Assembly: GCA_030600745.1 (NCBI GenBank)
Contig: JAUVLL010000090.1
Coordinates: 1 to 9,696 of the forward strand
Length of the DNA: 9,696 nucleotides
From: Spirochaetaceae bacterium
GTDB lineage: Bacteria > Spirochaetota > Spirochaetia > B11-G9
Direction of reading: 5' to 3'
A model generated the notes under the pieces. It searched no databases and had not been told where the DNA came from. It saw only the letters and a program-made list of their open reading frames with translations. A program made the position numbers and the translations under genes. Positions within the stretch are counted from its first letter, which is position 1, and each line of letters starts with the position of its first letter. Positions 1-8,500 of this stretch are shown here, piece after piece.

Positions 1-48
1 CAGCTTATGTTTAGTCTTGATGGATGTCCACCGGCAGTTGACAGGTAA
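1..48 (+). CDS. C-terminal end of an unidentified upstream gene (partial)
   Basis: Frame 1 is open from the left edge to a TAA at 46-48 and encodes the 15-residue tail QLMFSLDGCPPAVDR. The stop overlaps the start of the ribosome binding site of the next gene, and only 11 bases separate the stop from the next ATG. The two genes are therefore probably in one operon and may encode partner subunits of one complex. GltD-like proteins often sit beside a glutamate-synthase-like or other redox large subunit, but 15 residues are too few to name the family. That it is a real gene end is inferred from the spacing and the shared direction. Confidence 0.6.
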   Translation, partial: QLMFSLDGCPPAVDR

Positions 49-59
49 AGGAGTGATAA

Positions 60-2303
60 ATGTCTGAAAATAAAAAAGGGAGTATATTGAAGCCCTTTAA
101 AGCGTTAAAATTTATTGGTGAAAAACCAGTTACAATTCGAACCCCCTTTGAGAATCATCCGACAGCTTCCGGGTACAGAGGGTTCCATGTAAATGATCAG
201 GATAAATGTATTGGTTGTGGTACCTGTGCTGAAATATGTGATAATGATGCCATAAGAATGATAGAGGTTCCGGGTATCAATCAGGAAACAGGATCTTCTA
301 ATTTAAGACCGGCAATAGACTATGGACGTTGCTGCTGGTGCGCTCTTTGTGTTGATATATGTACAACAAACTCTCTTAGTATGACTCAGGAATATACTCA
401 TGTCAGTGATGATCTTAACACCTTTTTTATGTTCCCGGATGAAAAAGGAATCCATAAAGTCGATTTTCCTCTTGGGTATCAGGCGAGCGAAGATTCTAAT
501 TTTCTTGATCTTGAACGGGTTGAGATGGAAGAACTTTTACCGGAAGAAAGGAATGATTCTTTTATAGAGATTATTAAGGGTTACTCCAAAGAACAGGCTA
601 TGGCTGAGGCATCGAGATGTGTTGGCTGTGGTCTTTGTACAGATGCCTGTCCTGCTCACATGAATATACCGGAATATATTGAGTCAATATGGGATGACAA
701 TCTCTCAGAAGCGGGTCGGCAGATCTATAAAACTAACCCGCTTCCGGAAGTTTGCGGGCGTATTTGTACACATAATTGTGAAACAGCATGTAGTATTGGC
801 CAGCGTGGTGAACCAATTGCTATCAGATGGCTTAAGCGATACGCTATGGATTCTATCCCTGCCGACCAATATGGAGATATAAATAACCTGAAAGTGGTTA
901 AACCGCTGGGTAAGAGTATTGCAATAGTTGGTTCAGGCCCTGCAGGACTTGCAGGGGGATATTACTTGCGGTTAATGGGTTACAAGGTTGTTATTTTTGA
1001 ATCCTTCCCTGAACCGGGTGGTATGATGCGCTATGGTATTCCTGAATACAGACTTCCATACCCTGCACTTGATAAAGATATTGATTATATTAGGAAAGTT
1101 GGTGTTGAAATAAAATGCAGCACCACTGTAGGAAAAGATATTCAGTTTGATGATCTTCACAGAGACTATGATGCAGTACTTATTGCTACCGGTCTTCATC
1201 TTGGTAGAAGCACTCGTGTACCCGGAACTGATCATAAGGATGTTTTCCAGTCTATTGATCTTCTAAATAAGATTACCAGAGGTGAAGAAATTCAGGTTGA
1301 TGAGAAGATAGTGGTTATTGGCGGTGGTAATGTGGCCATGGATATTGCACGATCTTTGGCAAGAAAACAGCGACAGAAATATGGAAAGGTTAATATAACA
1401 GTAACTTCCCTTGAAAGCAGGGATATAATGCCTGCTGATGATGAGGAAATCGAGGAAGCAACTGAAGAAGGATGTGTATTCTTTCCGGGACGCGGACCGG
1501 TTGAGATTGTACTTGAGAACGATAAAATTAAAGGCCTGAAGACAAACAAGTGTGTCAGTGTTTTTGATGAAGAGGGCAGATTTTCACCGAAATTTGATGA
1601 AAACGATATAATGCTCCTGGAAGGAACGATGGTTGTTGAATCTATTGGTCAGGCTCCGGATATGAACTACCTTGGTGATTATACAGATAAGCTGGAGATG
1701 GATGGCAGACGTTTAAAGGTAGATGAATTCTACCAATCAAGTTTAGACTGGCTTTTTATTGCCGGAGATATTATTAAAGGTCCGGATGTTATTACCGGCA
1801 TTGCAGTAGGACATCAGGCGGCGTTGGGTATTGATAAGATGTTGGAAAAGAAAGAAAATCTTTTCTACAACAGTATCCTCGAAGTTCTGGAAAAGTCTTA
1901 CAAGTTTGAAGAAAACTGCAGAAATTCCAATAAAAAGTTTGAAGGAAAGTTCAGTACGGAAGCAAACAGTACGTTAATGGATATGTCTTCAAAGTCTGCA
2001 GATCTCGTAAAAAGGATCAAGGTTTTAATTGATAATCCAAACGTTCTTATTCATCTTGATGAAAAACTCAAACGCCCTCAGGAGGCAAATTATTTTGAGA
2101 GATTTGTCATTGAAGAAGATATTGATGATAATATTTCAGAAAATGATTTTCTTAAACTGGTTGAAAAAAAGATACGAAATGCTTTTGGACTTTATCATGA
2201 TCTTGAAAAACTTACTAAAAATAAGGAACTTGAATTTCTCTTTGGGTATTTAAAAGATCAGAAAAAAATTCAGCTTAAAAAAATTGTTAAATTAATTTCT
2301 TAA
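60..2303 (+). CDS. Ferredoxin-domain / GltD-like FAD and NAD(P) oxidoreductase with long C-terminal tail
   Basis: This 747-residue iron-sulfur flavoprotein probably moves electrons between NAD(P)H, FAD and [4Fe-4S] clusters in the cytoplasm. No signal peptide or membrane segment is seen. A two-cluster ferredoxin domain comes first (Cys50/53/56/60 and Cys91/94/97/101, both CxxCxxCxxxC). Next is the GltD-type N-terminal cluster region (Cys187/190/193/197 and Cys232/236/240/244). A Rossmann FAD site follows (GSGPAG, 291-296), then an NAD(P) site (GGGNVAMD, 421-428) and the terminal FAD motif AGD at 568-570. Residues from about 600 to 747 are an extra charged, helical tail not found in plain GltD, which is about 450-490 residues. 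The start is set by AAGGAG at 48-53, six bases before the ATG. The preceding gene ends 11 bases upstream, so a partner large subunit is likely. It could be a glutamate synthase small subunit, but the added ferredoxin and tail make another electron-transfer role equally possible. The domain calls are firm; the substrate is unknown. Confidence 0.9.
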   Translation: MSENKKGSILKPFKALKFIGEKPVTIRTPFENHPTASGYRGFHVNDQDKCIGCGTCAEICDNDAIRMIEVPGINQETGSSNLRPAIDYGRCCWCALCVDICTTNSLSMTQEYTHVSDDLNTFFMFPDEKGIHKVDFPLGYQASEDSNFLDLERVEMEELLPEERNDSFIEIIKGYSKEQAMAEASRCVGCGLCTDACPAHMNIPEYIESIWDDNLSEAGRQIYKTNPLPEVCGRICTHNCETACSIGQRGEPIAIRWLKRYAMDSIPADQYGDINNLKVVKPLGKSIAIVGSGPAGLAGGYYLRLMGYKVVIFESFPEPGGMMRYGIPEYRLPYPALDKDIDYIRKVGVEIKCSTTVGKDIQFDDLHRDYDAVLIATGLHLGRSTRVPGTDHKDVFQSIDLLNKITRGEEIQVDEKIVVIGGGNVAMDIARSLARKQRQKYGKVNITVTSLESRDIMPADDEEIEEATEEGCVFFPGRGPVEIVLENDKIKGLKTNKCVSVFDEEGRFSPKFDENDIMLLEGTMVVESIGQAPDMNYLGDYTDKLEMDGRRLKVDEFYQSSLDWLFIAGDIIKGPDVITGIAVGHQAALGIDKMLEKKENLFYNSILEVLEKSYKFEENCRNSNKKFEGKFSTEANSTLMDMSSKSADLVKRIKVLIDNPNVLIHLDEKLKRPQEANYFERFVIEEDIDDNISENDFLKLVEKKIRNAFGLYHDLEKLTKNKELEFLFGYLKDQKKIQLKKIVKLIS

Positions 2304-2311
2304 TTAATAGA

Positions 2312-2332
2312 GGGGGGGAGAGTCTCCCCCCC
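2312..2332. terminator. G/C-rich hairpin between convergent genes, probable shared terminator
   Basis: Seven G, then AG, pair perfectly with CT followed by seven C: a 9-bp stem around the 3-base loop AGT. It lies 8 bases after the stop of the plus-strand oxidoreductase and 34 bases after the stop of rsmD on the minus strand, so it can serve both. Read on the minus strand it is followed by TCTATTAATTAAG, which is moderately U-rich. Read on the plus strand it is followed by ATTCAACTTAGC, which has no U-tract. It is therefore a better intrinsic terminator for the rsmD operon; for the plus-strand gene it may act mainly as a 3' end stabiliser or need a factor. Confidence 0.65.
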
Positions 2333-2366
2333 ATTCAACTTAGCTTCATTGCTGCCGGGTTTGCAA

Positions 2367-2918
2367 TTATAACCCTGATGTTATCGGCTTTTCCCTCTTA
2401 AAAAACCTCAAAACAGATCCACCGTATTTTCTGACATCAAAACATTCAAAACCACCCACAGTATCTTCCCATTTATCAGATGAAGGATGGTGCATAATAA
2501 TTATTCCGTTATCCGCAAGGATATTGTTTTTATCAATCTGCAGAATAATTTCTTTTCGTCCTGTAAAAGGGAAGGGGGGATCTGCATAGATAATATCCCA
2601 CTTAAAATTTGCTGTATCTATATAGCGTCTGACATCCATCATCCATAGAGAAATATCAGTTTTCACTATTGTTAGATTTTCCAGGATGACCCGCTTCTTT
2701 CCCCTATCTTTTTCAATAAGCAGGACTGGAGAAGCTCCCCTGGAGGCTGCTTCAATCCCCACTATACCGGAACCGGCAAAGAGATCTAAAAAAGACTGAC
2801 CTTCAAGATTGCCGAGAAAAGCAAAAAGGGATTCTCTTCTTCTATCCATTGAGGGACGAATCTCTCCTGGAGGACATTTAACCGTTCTCCCTCCGTACAT
2901 TCCACCTGTAACTCTCAA
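2367..2918 (-). CDS. rsmD: 16S rRNA (guanine(966)-N(2))-methyltransferase RsmD
   Basis: RsmD methylates N2 of G966 in 16S rRNA during 30S subunit assembly, using S-adenosylmethionine. The 183-residue length is normal for the family. The N-terminal RVTGGMYGGR and IRPSMDRRRESLF (residues 20-32) match the family signature. The SAM-binding motif I is DLFAGSG at 45-51, the acidic end of strand 2 is near Glu69, and the catalytic (N/D)PP(Y/F) motif is DPPF at 113-116. The start is TTG at 2918, not ATG. It is chosen because the conserved RVTGG begins at once, because TTGA overlaps the recG stop by four bases, and because GAGGAG lies eight bases upstream. An internal ATG (codon 7) would cut off part of the signature. 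It is the last gene of the dnaE-yggT-recG-rsmD run and is followed by a hairpin terminator. Confidence 0.93.
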   Translation of the reverse strand: MRVTGGMYGGRTVKCPPGEIRPSMDRRRESLFAFLGNLEGQSFLDLFAGSGIVGIEAASRGASPVLLIEKDRGKKRVILENLTIVKTDISLWMMDVRRYIDTANFKWDIIYADPPFPFTGRKEIILQIDKNNILADNGIIIMHHPSSDKWEDTVGGFECFDVRKYGGSVLRFFKREKPITSGL

Positions 2919-4990
2919 AATATGCTCTCCTCATTCTCAACAGCCCCTTTAAACGGAGCGCACTTATCAAAAACTTCACGAATAACTCTATTTTCCTGTC
3001 TAAGGAACCCCGGATCTTTCTCCAGAATATCAAATGTATCGTGTCTTGCATCTTCAAGAATTCTTATATCTCTGATAAGATCTGCATAAGTAAGATTGAG
3101 AAAACCTGATTGTCTGCTTCCTGCAAGTTCTCCCGGCCCTCTAAGTTTTAGATCCTCTTCAGATATGGAAAAGCCATCATTAAAGTTCATCATCGTTTTA
3201 AGTCTCATTTTCCCTATATCACTTAACTCTTTGGTATATACAAGAAAGGCATATGATTGAGCTGGTCCCCTTCCAACCCTTCCCCTAAGCTGATGTAAGC
3301 CGGAGAGGCCGAAATGCTCTGCATGCTCAATGACCATGCATGTTGCATTTGGAATATCAACTCCAACTTCAACTACACTTGTGGAAACAAGAATATTTGT
3401 ACTGCCGGAGGAAAAATTGTCCATTGTTCTAATTTTTTCCTCTTCCGGTAATTTTGAATGGATAAGTCCCACTCTGAAATCAGGGAAGATCTTCTTCTGT
3501 AGATATTCATACATACCCTCTGCATTTTTTAAATTACCTGAAGTATCACTCTCCTCTATTCTTGGGTAGACAAAATAGGCCTGATGACCTCTTTCAATTT
3601 CTGCCCTTACAGCCTGGTAGACTTTTGTTTCGTTATCCATAGCAGCCAGGTGGGTAACTATAGGTTTTCTTCCAACTGGCATTGTGCGTATTATGGAAAC
3701 ATCCATGTCTCCAAAAAGTGTTAAAGTAAGGGTTCTTGGAATGGGGGTAGCAGTCATAAGAAGCAGATCCGGTGTGTTCCCTTTATCTAAAAGAGCCAAT
3801 CTTTGCAGGACTCCAAATTTGTGTTGTTCATCCACTATTACAAATTGCAGGTTTTTAAATTCTACATTACCTGTAAAAAGTGCATGAGTACCGATAATTA
3901 AATCAATTTCCCCATTTTTAAGAGCTGCAAGAAGGGGTTTCCTTTGACTGTTTTTAACATTACCGCTTAAAAAGGCAAGGCGTACACCAAGAGGTTCCAA
4001 AAGCTTTGCTGCGTTTTCTGCATGTTGTCTTGCAAGGAGTTCTGTAGGAGCCATAAATGCTGCCTGACCGCCGGATTCAATTATTCCAAGAGCAGCAATG
4101 AAGGCAACAAGGGTTTTTCCGCTCCCCACATCTCCCTGCAGAAGTCTTGCCATTGGAGATTGTGATTCCATATCTGTTTTAATTTCATCAAGGACTTTTA
4201 TCTGATCCGGGGTGAGAGAAAAAGGTAGAATAGTAATCAGTTTCTGCTGAAGATTATACTGGTGTTTTCGTTGCGGCCTTGGAGGGTTCCTTGTTTGTTT
4301 TGTTTTTCTCCCGACAGTCAGCTGCAGGTAGAATAACTCTTCATACCTAAGGAGCCTCTCTGCCTCTTTTAGTGTTGTCAAAGATTCAGGGAAATGTATA
4401 TTTCTTAGTGCCCTGTTTCGATTAATAAAATTATATTTCTGTTTTAAATATTCCGGGAGTTGATCCTGTGTATATCTTGCAAGTTCATCAATGGCTTCCG
4501 AGATTGCTCTTCTTAGTACCCCCTGATTCAGTTTACCACTCAATGGATAGATGGGAATTATCTTATTAAAATTTACAGGATTACCGGATAATTCCTCAAC
4601 TTCAAAAGATGAGGTCTGTAGTTCCTGATACTTGTATTCAAAAACAGCATAGAGATAAAATCTTTTCCCCGGAATTAATTTCTGACTTAGAAAATTTCGT
4701 CCAAAACAAAGTAGTGTTGCTGTTCCTGTCTCATCTTTCAGATGAACTTTCAATGTCTTTTTTGACCCGAAACCAATGTAATCATGATCTGTTATCTCTG
4801 CAATAGTATTCACAGCTCCCTTTCTGTATTCCGAAAGAGATACCCTGTCTTTTCTATTTTCATAAGCTCTTGGTATATGCTTAAGCAGATCAGCTATATT
4901 ATTAATATCAATTCCGGCAAGGGCTTTGCTTGTCTCCCTGCCAATACCTTTTAACTGTGAAACTTTTTGTTTTAGTTCATCGGCGTACAT
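2915..4990 (-). CDS. recG: ATP-dependent DNA helicase RecG
   Basis: RecG is a monomeric superfamily 2 helicase that remodels stalled replication forks and branched recombination intermediates, regressing forks into Holliday junctions. The 691 residues match the usual length (about 690). The N-terminal wedge/OB-fold domain is roughly residues 50-150 (for example LKVHLKDETGTATLLCFGR). The helicase core follows: Walker A GDVGSGKT at 286-293, motif II DEQH at 387-390, motif III TATP at 413-416, and motif VI QLRGRVGRG beginning at residue 567. The C-terminal region contains the LKLRGPGELAG stretch typical of RecG. No key residue is missing. The ATG at 4988-4990 follows the yggT stop by one base, with no Shine-Dalgarno sequence before it, so translation is probably coupled to yggT. 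The 3' end overlaps rsmD by four bases. Confidence 0.97.
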   Translation of the reverse strand: MYADELKQKVSQLKGIGRETSKALAGIDINNIADLLKHIPRAYENRKDRVSLSEYRKGAVNTIAEITDHDYIGFGSKKTLKVHLKDETGTATLLCFGRNFLSQKLIPGKRFYLYAVFEYKYQELQTSSFEVEELSGNPVNFNKIIPIYPLSGKLNQGVLRRAISEAIDELARYTQDQLPEYLKQKYNFINRNRALRNIHFPESLTTLKEAERLLRYEELFYLQLTVGRKTKQTRNPPRPQRKHQYNLQQKLITILPFSLTPDQIKVLDEIKTDMESQSPMARLLQGDVGSGKTLVAFIAALGIIESGGQAAFMAPTELLARQHAENAAKLLEPLGVRLAFLSGNVKNSQRKPLLAALKNGEIDLIIGTHALFTGNVEFKNLQFVIVDEQHKFGVLQRLALLDKGNTPDLLLMTATPIPRTLTLTLFGDMDVSIIRTMPVGRKPIVTHLAAMDNETKVYQAVRAEIERGHQAYFVYPRIEESDTSGNLKNAEGMYEYLQKKIFPDFRVGLIHSKLPEEEKIRTMDNFSSGSTNILVSTSVVEVGVDIPNATCMVIEHAEHFGLSGLHQLRGRVGRGPAQSYAFLVYTKELSDIGKMRLKTMMNFNDGFSISEEDLKLRGPGELAGSRQSGFLNLTYADLIRDIRILEDARHDTFDILEKDPGFLRQENRVIREVFDKCAPFKGAVENEESIF
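2927..2932 (-). promoter_or_regulatory. Ribosome binding site of rsmD inside the end of recG
   Basis: On the minus strand GAGGAG occurs within the last codons of recG, eight bases before the TTG at 2918. It supports TTG as the true rsmD start and suggests that rsmD is translated by ribosomes re-initiating after recG, helped by this strong site. Confidence 0.7.
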
Positions 4991-4991
4991 T

Positions 4992-5579
4992 TTAAATCAA
5001 GAGTTTTGCCAGGAAACCGGTTAAATAATTCATTAGAGTATTTCCAGCTATTAGAGCGATAACTAAAAGTCCCCCTGTTACAGCAAGAGCTGTCATGTAT
5101 GTAATATTACTGTTTTTAAATATTTTGTGGTAAACCATGTTTGTTAACGGGGCAAGGATAGTTTCAAGTGTTGTCATTATGGGAGACCGGGTAGTAGCAT
5201 TAAGTAAGCCTGTAATTATTCTAATTAGTGTTAGAATAATAAAAAAAGTAATAAGGAAATTCACAGCCGACCATACTGCTGTCAGTATAATTGATAGTAT
5301 TAACCCAACTGTAATTGAACCGTAACTCGAAATTGTATTCAGAATATCAAGGGCAATAACAAGTAAAAGAATACCTGCTATTGGAGAAAAATCCATCATA
5401 CCAAATTTTAAAAATGAAAATTTATTAAAATAATTCAGATAGGGATCGGTTATAGAGGTAAGAATTTGAAAGGGTTTTCCAGAAACCGAACCTCCAAACC
5501 AGGTAATGATAATTCTTAAAAAAATCAGGAGCATATAGCCGGATAGCACCCCTGTAATTAATCGTATAGCAAATTCCAT
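4992..5579 (-). CDS. YggT-family integral membrane protein
   Basis: This 195-residue, very hydrophobic protein carries two YggT repeats, as the E. coli homologue of similar length does. Each repeat has a hydrophobic helix, then a short polar stretch with a conserved Pro, then a second helix. Repeat 1 includes LRIIITWF, ITDPYLNYFNK and DFSPIAGILLL (about residues 20-75). Repeat 2 includes LIRIITGL, SPIMTTLETILAPL and the final helix (about 117-182). Membrane segments are seen near residues 4-26, 64-85, 90-125 and 163-185. The family's exact role is not settled; links to osmotic stress and to cell-division or membrane organisation have been proposed. The ATG is preceded by AAGGAAGT with eight bases of spacing, and the gene begins 19 bases after dnaE stops. 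It is predicted to be cotranscribed with dnaE and recG. Confidence 0.85.
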   Translation of the reverse strand: MEFAIRLITGVLSGYMLLIFLRIIITWFGGSVSGKPFQILTSITDPYLNYFNKFSFLKFGMMDFSPIAGILLLVIALDILNTISSYGSITVGLILSIILTAVWSAVNFLITFFIILTLIRIITGLLNATTRSPIMTTLETILAPLTNMVYHKIFKNSNITYMTALAVTGGLLVIALIAGNTLMNYLTGFLAKLLI

Positions 5580-5598
5580 TTATGTTACTTCCTTTTTT

Positions 5599-8500
5599 TT
5601 AAGAAACCCATACTTCTTCGATGTTTGGATAGGTTTCTATTTCTTTTAAAATATTTTCAGATGCACCTATTGTTATTTGTCCGGATACCTTTACAATTGT
5701 ATCTTTTTTAGCTTTCAGTGATGATATGTGCAGATAAACTGATGAATTCCCCTGATTGTCAATAATAAATGATCTAAGGGAAATAAGATCATCTTCATTA
5801 TAACTGTTACCAATTTTTATATGAACTTCTGAGTTACCTGATTCCTTCATCTCTTCCGGATGGAAAACATCATCTACAAGAAATTTGGGTTCTCCTCTGG
5901 AAGCATCTATTTTACCGGAAAAACCAACAACCGTATCGACACTTAAATATATATTCTTTTCTTCCCATATTTTAGGAAAGATAATCAGCTCAATAGAGCC
6001 ATTAAAATCTTCAATTTGGAGAAAGGCCATCTGTTTGCCTCTTTTTGTAACAATAATTCTTTTGCTTGTAATTGTCCCCATAATAGTATATTTTCTATCC
6101 GGCACAGCGTTGTCAGGATGGTTCAAATTAAGAGTCACGATTTTTTGCCAGACTTGTCTGTAATCATCCATAGGATGTCCGGAGAAGTAGTAGCCAAGAA
6201 GCTCTTTCTCGTTGTTCAACATTTCAAGAACTGGAAATTCTTCTATTGTTTCGATCTCTATACCAGGAAGAGCTGATCCATCGTCGCTGTCAAAAAGGGA
6301 TGTCTGGCCAAACATACTCTGTTCTTTCTGTTTTATGACAAAATCAAGTATCTTCTCAAGATTATGAAGCAATGTTGCCCGATTTTTTTCAAAGGAGTCA
6401 AAAGCTCCACAGTTAATGAGAGATTCGAAGACCTTGCGGTTTACGCTCTTTAAATCTACTTTCTCCAAAAAATCTATAAATGATTTATATTTACCGTTTT
6501 CCTCTCTCGCTCTTATTATTTCTTCTACAGCTGCTGCTCCAACATTCTTTACTCCTACAAGACCATAGATAATATCGCCATCTGTAACAGTAAAATTTTT
6601 ATAGGAGAGATTTATATTCGGAGGAAGAATATTCAGACCCATACTTTTTGTTTCACTTATGTAGAGAGTCATTTTGTCCGGAGTGTTGATTTCATTTGTC
6701 AGGTTGGCTGCCATAAATTCAGCCGGGTAATTTGCTTTTAGATACGCTGTCTTATATGCAATAACTGAGTATGCTGCTGCATGGGACTTATTAAATCCAT
6801 AGCCTGCAAATGGTACCAGCATCTCAAAAATATCGGATGCTTTCTTTTTGGAAAAACCATTCTTTATTGCACCCTCAATGAACTCGATTTTCATCCTGTC
6901 CATCTCTTTAACTTTTTTCTTTCCCATGGCCCTTCGCAGAATATCCGCTTTACCCAGGGAAAATCCACCAATAATTTGAGCAACCTTCATTACCTGTTCC
7001 TGATATACAATTACTCCATAAGTGGGTTTAAGGGTATCTACCAGGCTTGGATCCGGGTAATTGATTGCCTGTTTACCGTTTTTGCTGTCAATAAACTGGG
7101 GAATATACTGCATTGGACCGGGGCGGTAGAGAGCATTTAATGCTATAAGGTCTTCGATCGAATCAGGTTTTGTCTGCTTAAGTATTCCCTGCATCCCTGA
7201 ACTTTCAAACTGGAAAACACAAACACTTTTACCCTGACCCAGAAGTATAAATGTTAATTCATCATCCTCTGGAATATTTTCTATAGAAAATCCTGAATTT
7301 TCTTTTTTTATCAGTTTTTCAGTATTCTTTACTAATGTGAGAGTTTTAAGTCCCAGAAAATCCATTTTTACAAGCCCGCACTCTTCCAGGAGATCCATTG
7401 TGTATTGGGTGGATATAGAACCGGTTTTGTTATCTCTGTACAACGGAACATACTCAGTAAGGATGTTTCTGCCGATAACAACTCCTGCAGCATGGGTAGA
7501 TGCATGCCTTGAAAGACCTTCAAGGCGTTTCCCTGTATCAATAAGCTCTTTAAACTTCTCTCCCCTCTGCTCAATATCTTTAAGTTTAGGTTCCAGTTCC
7601 ATTGCTCTTTCTATTGTCATTTTTGGTTCGCCTGGAATCAATTTCGAAATCTGATCAGATTCTGCATATGGGATATCAAGTACTCTGGCCACATCTCTGA
7701 CAACAGCTTTTGCTTTTAATGTTCCAAAGGTTATGATCTGGCCGACTCTATCCTTACCATATTTTTGGGTAACGTAATCAATTACTTCCTGCCGTCTTTC
7801 AAAGCAGAAATCTATATCGAAGTCGGGCATTGATATACGGTCAGGATTAAGAAAACGTTCAAATATCAAATCATATTTAAGCGGATCTATATCGGTTATC
7901 ATTAGGGCAAATGCAACTATGGAACCTGCACCGGAACCCCGACCCGGTCCGACGGGGATATCATTTTCCCTTGCATAGTGAATAAAATCCCAGACAATTA
8001 GAAAGTAACCTGTAAAACCCATATTGATAATAATATCGAGCTCAAAATCTGACCGTTTTTTTATTTCATCAGTAATTTCAGGATATCTTTTCGCAAGGCC
8101 TTCGTGTGTTAGAAAGCAGAGATAATCATCCGGATTATCAAATTTTTCAGGTATGGCATACTCCGGAAGAAGGGGTCCGGGGAGCTTAATTTCCAAATTA
8201 CAACTTTCTGCAATTTTTACTGTATTTACAAGTGCTTCAGGAATGTCCCTGAAGATTTCGTACATCTCCTCTTTGGATTTCATGTAAAATTCAGAACTCT
8301 TAAATTTCATCCTGTTTATTTCATGTTTTTTTCGGTTTGTTCCTATACATATAAGAATATCCTGAGCATTTGCATCTTCTTTATCCAGATAGTGTATATC
8401 ATTTGTGGCAACAAGAGGGATTCCGGTCTTTTTTGATAGTTTAATAAGTCGTTCATTTACAATTTTTTGTTCAGGGATACCATGATCCTGAAGTTCCAGG

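Noticed and set aside
972..1549. Minus-strand open frames of 85-87 codons across the oxidoreductase gene.
   Set aside because: They are antisense shadows of a strongly supported gene, with no recognisable domain and no ribosome binding site.
2281..2311. Short AT inverted repeats (TTAATT/AATTAA) near the end of the oxidoreductase gene, considered as a regulatory palindrome or attachment site.
   Set aside because: The stem is only about six A/T pairs and partly coding; expected by chance in such AT-rich sequence.
2571..2582. RsmD has DPPF rather than DPPY in its catalytic motif.
   Set aside because: Phe is allowed in the (N/D)PP(Y/F) motif and, as I recall it, is normal for RsmD proteins, so it is not an anomaly.
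5593..5602. A run of eight A on the minus strand covers the dnaE stop codon and leads into the yggT ribosome binding site; considered as a slippage or frameshift site.
   Set aside because: The run lies at and after the stop codon, so slippage would not change the protein in a useful way, and A-runs are expected before a Shine-Dalgarno site in AT-rich DNA.
6781..7140. A 119-codon plus-strand open frame inside dnaE.
   Set aside because: It lies antisense to conserved polymerase core sequence and its translation has no domain; chance open frame.
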